In this document: positions 57,159 to 64,000 of the stretch, piece after piece | How the letters are laid out: every line of letters starts with the position of its first letter | How positions within the stretch are numbered: position 1 is the stretch's first letter | Assembly: GCF_024323335.1 (NCBI RefSeq) | Contig: NC_066582.1 | Coordinates: forward strand, 184,482,973-184,546,972 | From: Lathyrus oleraceus | Taxonomy: Eukaryota; Streptophyta; Magnoliopsida; Fabales; Fabaceae | DNA length: 64,000 nucleotides | Direction: 5' to 3' | Position numbers and translations under genes: made by a program | The notes under the pieces: generated by a model | Databases searched by the model: none | What the model was told of the DNA's origin: nothing | What the model saw: the letters and a program-made list of their open reading frames with translations, nothing else

Positions 57159-57295
57159 ATGGCTGGCGCCATAGACCCTGCCATGACGTGTCCAAGCTCA
57201 ACCTCCCTCAACTGCCACGTTTCCCACTACTTCCACTAAGGCGCCTCAGATTGGCCTTGTGGCGAGCGCCATGGCCTTGTGGCGGGCGCCACAAG
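57159..57295 (+). repeat. GGCG/CGCC inverted repeats upstream of the A promoter
   Basis: ATGGC-tggc-GCCAT (57159-57172), TGGCG-ag-CGCCA (57260-57271) and CTTGTGGCG-gg-CGCCACAAG (57276-57295), all 70-200 bp before the TATA box. This is a GC-rich cluster in otherwise AT-rich DNA. It could form hairpins or dimeric-factor sites; function unknown. Confidence 0.7.
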
Positions 57296-57362
57296 AGGAA
57301 AAGTTTTCCCTCCCATTTTCAAGTTGAAGGGCATCCTTGTCATTTCCATCTTTTTACTTGCT

Positions 57363-57370
57363 TATAAATA
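57363..57370 (+). promoter_or_regulatory. TATA box of element A LTR
   Basis: TATAAATA, about 400 bp into the LTR; a start near 57395-57400 would be expected. Confidence 0.65.
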
Positions 57371-57654
57371 GAAACTCGAAATCACTTTTATAATCATCCA
57401 AACTTAGAACAGAGGCAAACTCAGAGCAACTTTGTTTCACTTAGGCATATATTCAGCATTATAAAGTGGTAATCGCTTCGCATTGGAGTGTTATCACAAT
57501 TGTGTAATTGAGTCTGTGATAGAGTTTGTAATCGAGTTTGGAGCACTTTGGAAGGAAGTTAATCCTGCCGTCATTTTCATTTCCGCTTTGCAATTTATTC
57601 AACCCTCCGATTGGAGCAGGTTTTTATTACTTGTCTTTATGTTATTTATTTTCC

Positions 57655-57886
57655 CGCACTCGCTTTACTTTTATTTATTTTCCTCGCACTCGCTTTACTT
57701 TTATTTATTTCCTCGCACTCGCTTTAAATTATTTATTTCCTTGCACTCGTTTTAATCTATTTATTTTCCGCACTCGCTTTAAATTATTTATTTCGTCGCA
57801 CTCGCTTTAAATTATTTATTTTCCGCACTCGCACTACTTTTATTTACTTTCCGCACTCGCACTACTTTTCTTTATTTTAATGCACT
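57655..57886 (+). repeat. 26-30 bp tandem repeat in A LTR, about nine units
   Basis: Units begin (c/t)gcactcg at 57655, 57685, 57714, 57742, 57769, 57797, 57823, 57852 and, degraded, 57881. Body is ctttaaattatttatttcc or ctttacttttatttatttt. Variable unit length suggests slippage. Confidence 0.9.
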
Positions 57887-58664
57887 TTTACTTTACCATG
57901 TCTAACTAAATTTATAAGGTTAGAATGTAAGGATCGTAATTGAACCGATAATCCGTACAATTGTTCGTAGAAACACTTAAGAGCTATTTTAACTTTCAAC
58001 TTAAGTTTTCCCGCACTTCCATTCCGTTGGGTAAGATCGAAAGCCGTCCAACGTCTTTTTAAACTTAATTGTTTTTAACTATTTCCAAAACAGCGAAAGC
58101 GCTTTGTTTAGTTCATTAGGAGTTTTTAACTTAAGAAGAAAAGAGATTTTAAAACTATTTTCGGACGCGTTTATAAGTTTAGAGTCTGGTTCGTGAGAAC
58201 CTCTTTTGGTTAAGAAATCCAGGTTATAATACTTTTCAACTTAGTCAAGATACTATATTTCTTAAAAATAGGTTTACTACTCTAACGTAATGCGCGCCTT
58301 TTTATAAGTGAGAATAAGAGGGTTTGATTAGGGAGTACAACTCGGTTCTGAATATGCGAAAGCGACAGTTCTTGTTAAATTAGTTCTTTTCAAAGTAGGA
58401 AACACTGCCCATAAGTAGCTCTATTAGCAAGTACTTGGATTATTAATTAATTACGTGAATTACATTCGACCCTGTCTTTATTAATTAATCCTTATTCAAC
58501 ACTTTACTTTTCATTGCACACTCCAAAAAAACTTATTTTGATTGCCTTTGATAAACACCATAACAATAGATAATGATAGATTGACACTTGGTCTCTGTGG
58601 ATTCGACAATCTTTTATATTACTCTGACGCGTTCGTATACTTGCGAAACACCGCATCAAGTTTT

Positions 58665-58682
58665 TGGCGCCGTTGCCGGGGA
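58665..58682 (+). other. Element A primer-binding site
   Basis: TGGCGCCGTTGCCGGGGA, six bases after the LTR end. It is the usual primer site of Athila-type elements; the complement is CCA-terminated. Confidence 0.85.
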
Positions 58683-58749
58683 CCAATTTCGTCAAATTTC
58701 ATTTCCCTGTTGTTATATCGTTTAGAGTTAGGCTATTTCCCTCCGGTCA

Positions 58750-61700
58750 ATGCGAAGAACTCGCAGCACCAGAAGTTTAAGCTTAGTATATCCTCTGGCG
58801 GAACCTGAACGTTACGCTCGCGCACGTTTATTCTTTCATAGAATTAAGAGAGCTATGACCGAAGATCAAAACCAAAGACCTCTTAAGGATTTCGCTCAAC
58901 CATCAAATGAAGAACCTAATTTTAGTATAGTAAACCCAACAATCCCAACTAATAATTTTGAACTTAAACCGTCCCTGTTGCAACTAGTGTAACATAGACA
59001 ATTCGCAAGTCTTGCTACTGAGAACCCAAACCAACATTTAAAAATATTTCTTCAATTAGCAGACACTTTTAAAACCAATGGAGCTTCTCCTGAGGCAATA
59101 CGTTTAAGATTATTCCCTTTTTCCCTCAGAGATAAAGCCCTATTATGGTTAGATTCCCTTCCACCCAATTCCATTATGACTTGGGATAACCTTAGAAGAG
59201 TATTTCTTGCTAGATATTTTCCCCCGAGTAAGACCGCCGTTCTTCGAAACCATATAACTAGATTTATCCAAAACCAAGGAGAATCGTTGTTCGAAGCTTG
59301 GGAGAGATATAAAGAGTTGTTACGAGCATGCCCACATCATGGATTAGAAAATTGGTTAATCATTCAAACTTTCTATAATGGACTTCACTATAACACAAAG
59401 ATGACCATCGACGCTGCCGCAGGCGGTGCGCTGATGAACAAACCTTATCCTGAAGCTAGTGCCCTCATAGAAGATATGGCTCAAAACCATCAATCACGGG
59501 GAGTCGGACGAGCGACAATTGAGAAGAAGGAAGCCCAAGGAGGAGTGCATGAACTAAGCTCTATAGACATGATGCAAGATAAAATGGACGCATTAGCCCT
59601 CAAAGTCGAGCATATGTGCATAAACCTGAATACTGTAGCCGCAGTTTCGTCGGATTGTGAGATATGTGGAACCAAAGGACACCAATCTGTAGAATGTAGT
59701 CTATTAAACGAAACCCACTCTGAGCAAGTGAACTACACCCAAGGGAACCCATACTCGAATACCTATAACCCTGGATGGAGGAATCACCCGAACTTCTCCT
59801 ATAAAAACAATAACCCTATTCAAAATAATGCACCTCCGAGACCTAGTTATCAAGCCCCTAGATCAAATCAACCTATGCAACCTGTACCACCAAAACCGAG
59901 CCTTGAGAAAATTATGGAAAATTTTATCACCGCTCAAACCCAACAAAACAAGGAGTTCATGAACCAAAACATTCATGTTAACGAATTGATTACTCAGTTA
60001 GGAACCAAGTTTGACCAAATAGTTACTCATACCAAGATGCTTGAAACCGAGATCTCTCAGGTAGCTTTAAACCAAGCCCCTCAGACTACACCTGGAGGAC
60101 AATTCCCTAGACAACCTCAACAAAATCCGAGAGGACAAGCCAATGCCATTACCCTACAAAGTGGGAACGCTTATGATGAGCAACCAAACCCTAGATTGAG
60201 TGAACCCGAAACTTCTAAGGAATGTACCAAACCCACGGACAAAGTAAAGGAACCAGAGGAACCTGAAAACCAGGAAGGTCGAGAAAAAGGAGAAGAACCT
60301 AAAGATAAAACTTACGTACCACCCCCTCCATATAAACCACCTATACCATATCCGCAAAGACTCAAACAAACCCAGATCAATAAACAGTATCAAAAATTTA
60401 TCAAAGTTATAGAAAAACATCATGTAGAAATCCCTTTCATAGAAGCCATCAACCAAATACCTTCTTATGCAAAGTTTCTCAAAGACATCCTTACCAACAA
60501 ACGTAGACTTGATGATCCGAAGCCTTTGGAATGTAATGCTATTTCCAAGAACAAATTAGCGAAGAAAGATAAAGATCCTGGAAATGTCTCAATTCCTTGC
60601 TATTTGGGTAATCATGTCATCGAAAAAGCTTTTCTAGACTTAGGAGCTAGTGTGAGCCTAATTCCTTTAGCAGTTTGTGAGAGGTTAAACTTAGGAGAAT
60701 TACAGCCCACTAAGATGTCACTTCAGTTAGCCGATAGATATGTTAAATATCCGATAGGCATTTTAGAAGATGCTCCTATTAGGATAGGTCAATTGTTTAT
60801 CCCTACTTATTTTGTTGTCATGGACATCAAAGAGGACAATGATATACCAATCCTTCTAGGTAGACCATTCTTATCGACCGCAGGAGCCATAATAGATGTC
60901 AAGAAAGGAAAGTTGACATTTGAGGTAGGTGACGAGAAAATAGAATTTATACTTTCGAAATTTCTTATGGCACCTGTGATGGGAGACGCGTGTTATGCCT
61001 TAGATATCATTGATGAATGTGTTAGAGAATTAGAACAAGAAGGAATTATAAAAACAATTAAGTTACCATCAACTCTCATAAGGGAAGATGATGACTTTAA
61101 GAAACCCTACATCGATGATAACCTTCACGAATGTTTATCCCTTACTCCAGATCCTATGCCATGCCCTAAGAAACCAACCTTAGAACTTAAGGAAATGCCT
61201 AAGAACCTGAGATATGAATTCCTCGATGAAAAGATGAACCATCAAGTTATAGTTAGTGCTACCTTGAGCCAAGAGGAAAGGAACCAACTTTTAGACGTTT
61301 TACGAAGATATCCCTCAGCCTTAGGATATAATATCTCTGACCTGAAAGGTATAAGCCCATCCGTATGCATGCATCGGATTTCGCTGGAAGAAGATTCAAA
61401 ACCCTCAAGGGAACATCAGAGAAGAATAAACCCTATAATGAGTGATGTTGTTAAAAAGGAAGTTCTTAAGTTACTTGAGGCAGGTATAATCTACCAGATC
61501 TCGGATAGTAAGTGGGTGAGCCCTGTGCATGTAGTACCTAAAAAGGGAGGCATCACAGTCGTTCAAAATGATAAAGGCGAACATGTAGCAAAACATTTAG
61601 AAGGAGGATGGAGGATGTGTATAGATTATAGAAAATTAAATAAAGCAACTAGGAAGGATCATTTCCCTTTACCATTTATAGACCAAATGTTGGAGCATCT

Positions 61701-64000
61701 AGCCAGACACTCCTACTTCTGTTATCTAGATGGATACTCTGGATTCTTCCAAATACCTATCCACCCCGAAGATCAAGAAAAAACTACCTTTACATGCCCT
61801 TATGGAACTTTTGCCTACAGACGAATGCCATTCGGCCTCTGTAGTGCCCCAGCTACTTTCCAATGCTGCATGATGTCAATCTTTGCAGATTACCTTGATG
61901 GTATCATGGAAGTGTTTATGGATGATTTCTCGGTTTGCGGATTTGATTTCCACAATTGTCTTGCTAACCTTGAGAAAATCCTGGAGAGATGCGTGGAGGT
62001 GAACCTCGTGCTAAACTGGGAAAAGTGTCATTTCATGGTAACCGAAGGAATAGTTTTAGGACATATAGTTTCTGAAAAAGGTATAGAGGTAGATAAAGCT
62101 AAAATAGAAGTTATAGAAAACCTAAAACCACCAAAAACCATCAGAGAAGTACAAAGCTTTCTTGGACACGCTGGATTCTACCGGCGTTTTATTAAGGACT
62201 TCTCTAAAATAACCAAACCTTTAACTGGACTTTTAATGAAAGATGCTGAATTCATTTTTGATGAAAAATGTAATGACGCATTTAATCTTTTAAAGCAAGC
62301 GTTAATCTCAGCACCCATTATAAAACCACCTGATTGGTCAGAACCTTTTGAGATAATGTGCGATGCTAGTGATTATGCAGTTGGAGTCGTTCTAGGACAA
62401 AGGAAAGATAAAAAATTACATGCCATTTATTATGCCAGTAGAACTCTAGATGCTGCCCAACTTAACTATGCCACAACTGAAGAAGAATTACTCGCTGTAG
62501 TTTTCGCTATAGACAAATTTAGATCTTATCTAGTAGGAGCAAAAATTATAATTTACACTGATCATGCTGCCATTTGTTACCTCTTAAGTAAAAAAGATGC
62601 CAAGCCCAGGTTACTCCGATGGATTCTATTACTAAAAGAGTTTGATTTAGACATAAGAGATAAAAAAGGCACTGAAAATGTAGTAGCCGATCACCTTTTT
62701 AGGCTAGAACATCTAAAACCTGAACTAGTACCCATAAATGATGATTTCGCCTATGATAGACTGATAGCTAGAGTAGAAACCATTGAAGATGATAACCTAA
62801 GCCCTCATGAGCATCCCCAAAATTCCATAGCAATAAGTAACGTACCTTGGTATGCAGACTTCGTTAAGTACCTAGCTGTTGATATAGTACCCCCTGATCT
62901 TGACTACCACCGCAAGAAGAAATTCTTCCACGATGTGAGAAACTTCTATTGGGACGAACCTCTCCTTTTCAAAAGGGGTAAAGATGGCATTTTTTGCCGT
63001 TGCGTTCCAGAAGAAGAGGTAAATAGTATTATCGAGCATTGTCATTCTGCACCGTATGGTGGACATGCGAGCACCTCTAAGACATATGCCAACATTCTTC
63101 AAGCTGGCCTATTCTGGCCTACCATGTGGCGTGATGTCTATGCTTGGATTGTCAAATGTGATAGATGCCAATGCACTGGAAACATTTCAAGGCGTGATGA
63201 AATGCCTCTAAGAAGCATTCAGGAAGTAGAACTCTTCGACGTATGGGGTATAGATTTCATGGGACCTTTCCCACCATCCTTAGGAAACAGGTATATCTTA
63301 GTAGCTGTAGACTATGTGTCTAAGTGGATTGAAGCTATAGCTGCACCCACAAACGACACTAGGGTAGTAATTAAACTATTTAAAAACTATATATTGCCTA
63401 GATTTGGAACACCACGTTTAGTCATAAGCATTGGAGGATCACACTTTATATCGAGAATATTTGACAAACTTTTAAGAAAATATGGAGTTAGGCATAGAGT
63501 AGCAACACCATACCACCCATAGACTAATGGCCAAGTAGAAGTGTCCAATAGGGAGATAAAATAAATCCTAGAGAAAGTTGTTTCTATTTCTAGGAGAGAC
63601 TGGTCTCAGAAGCTTCAAGAAGCATTATGGGCCTATAGAACCGCTTTCAAAACCCCTATAGGAACTACTCCTTACCAACTAGTCTATGTAAAATCATGTC
63701 ACTTACCTTTCGAATTAGAGCATAAGGCCTATTGGGCTATTAAAACTTTGAATTTAGACTACCTAGCCGCTGGAGAAAAGCGTACCCTAGACATTCATAA
63801 ATTAGAAGAACTTAGGCAATCGGCCTATGAGAATGCAAAAATATACAAAGAAAGAACAAAAGCCTATCACGACAAAAGAATAGTAAAGAAAAACTTCAAT
63901 ATAGGCGATCATGTTCTCCTTTTCAACTCTAGGTTACGACTCTTCCCGGGAAAGCTACGTTCAAGATGAACTGTGTAGCGGTGTATTCATCACTTTATGA
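58750..64000 (+). pseudogene. gag-pol: Element A gag-pol, one frame with four nonsense codons, partial
   Basis: Start at ATG 58750 (MRRTRSTRSLSL). Gag capsid-like part, ochre at 58990-58992, then an uninterrupted frame of 1,448 codons from 59176. Zinc knuckle [14 protein letters not shown] (C-x2-C-x4-H-x4-C, near 59656-59697). Protease with DLGAS (Asp at about 60637), the Athila form of DTG. RT with FMDD (61915-61926). RNase H near 62361 ([13 protein letters not shown]). Integrase zinc region (H-x-H/CDRC, about 63037-63174) and core. The first Asp is kept (WGIDFMG); the second Asp position is Ile (codon 63430-63432). Further stops: 63520-63522, 63562-63564 and 63967-63969. All four stops fit one C-to-T or G-to-A change. 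Confidence 0.9.

Larger units (their letters stand above)
56962..58658 (+). repeat. Element A 5' LTR, about 1.7 kb
   Basis: TGATAAC...CGCATCA. U3 holds GC-rich inverted repeats built on GGCGCC (57159-57295); TATAAATA at 57363; the downstream part holds a 26-30 bp tandem array (57655-57886). No gene. Confidence 0.85.
56962..64000 (+). mobile_element. Element A: Athila-type Ty3/gypsy retrotransposon, 5' part
   Basis: LTR TGATAACACTG... (1.7 kb), primer site, and a single long gag-pol frame that leaves the window near the end of integrase. The TGATAAC start, the TGGCGCCGTTGCCGGGGA primer site and the gag/RT sequences ([27 protein letters not shown]) fit the Athila lineage, which includes pea Cyclops and soybean Calypso. 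Inserted in gag of H; the left 5 bp (gcatg) should recur after the 3' LTR right of the window. The 3' LTR and any env-like ORF are out of view. Confidence 0.9.

Overview
This window is repeat-dense plant nuclear DNA with no host gene, tRNA, rRNA or CRISPR that I can support. Nearly every base can be placed in an LTR retrotransposon. Most are Ty3/gypsy elements of the Tat/Ogre type: LTRs of 2.8-4.9 kb, a tRNA-Arg-like primer site, an intron between protease and reverse transcriptase, and an extra archaeal-type RNase H. One is an Athila-type element, and one is a lone copia-like LTR. Ogre elements are most abundant in legumes of the tribe Fabeae (pea, vetch, lentil, vetchling), so such a legume is the likely source. 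That is inference from repeat content, not from a marker gene.

Layout. 1-5388: 5' part of a minus-strand Tat-type element (N: gag, leader, LTR), inserted into the LTR of the next. 5389-9543: minus-strand 3' end of an Ogre-like element (arm L: LTR piece, PPT, 3' UTR, last codons of pol). 9544-15409: plus-strand 3' end of a related element (arm R: 3' UTR, PPT, 4.7-kb LTR). L and R are joined back to back at 9543/9544. 15410-16804: minus-strand integrase/RNase H relic (M). 16804-17804: solo copia-like LTR. 17805 onward: a plus-strand host Ogre (H) that survives only as an ORF1-start scrap (17805-17886) and a gag gene cut into pieces (32747-33307 and about 56191-56961). Three elements sit in or beside that gag: E1 (17877-32746, 5' LTR truncated), E2 (33308 to about 56190, essentially full length, about 22.9 kb, both 4.9-kb LTRs and ORF1) and Athila-type A (56962 to beyond 64000).

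Within an intact Ogre-type element, LTR transcription gives a genomic RNA encoding ORF1 (E2 only), Gag-Pro and, after removal of a 255-275 bp intron, RT, two RNases H and integrase. All copies here are decayed. E1 is the youngest by LTR comparison (about 3% by eye). E2, M, H and N carry several stops and shifts. Each of the three integrases that reach the catalytic core has lost one acidic residue.

Most unusual signal: the long 3' UTRs are not featureless. They hold arrays of short hairpins with a near-constant C(A/G)GTAA loop and covarying stems, GNRA-tetraloop hairpins just after the pol stop, and scattered motifs resembling the 3' end of the primer tRNA, i.e. antisense to the element's own primer-binding site. 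In both intron-bearing elements the splice donor itself creates the in-frame stop that ends Gag-Pro.
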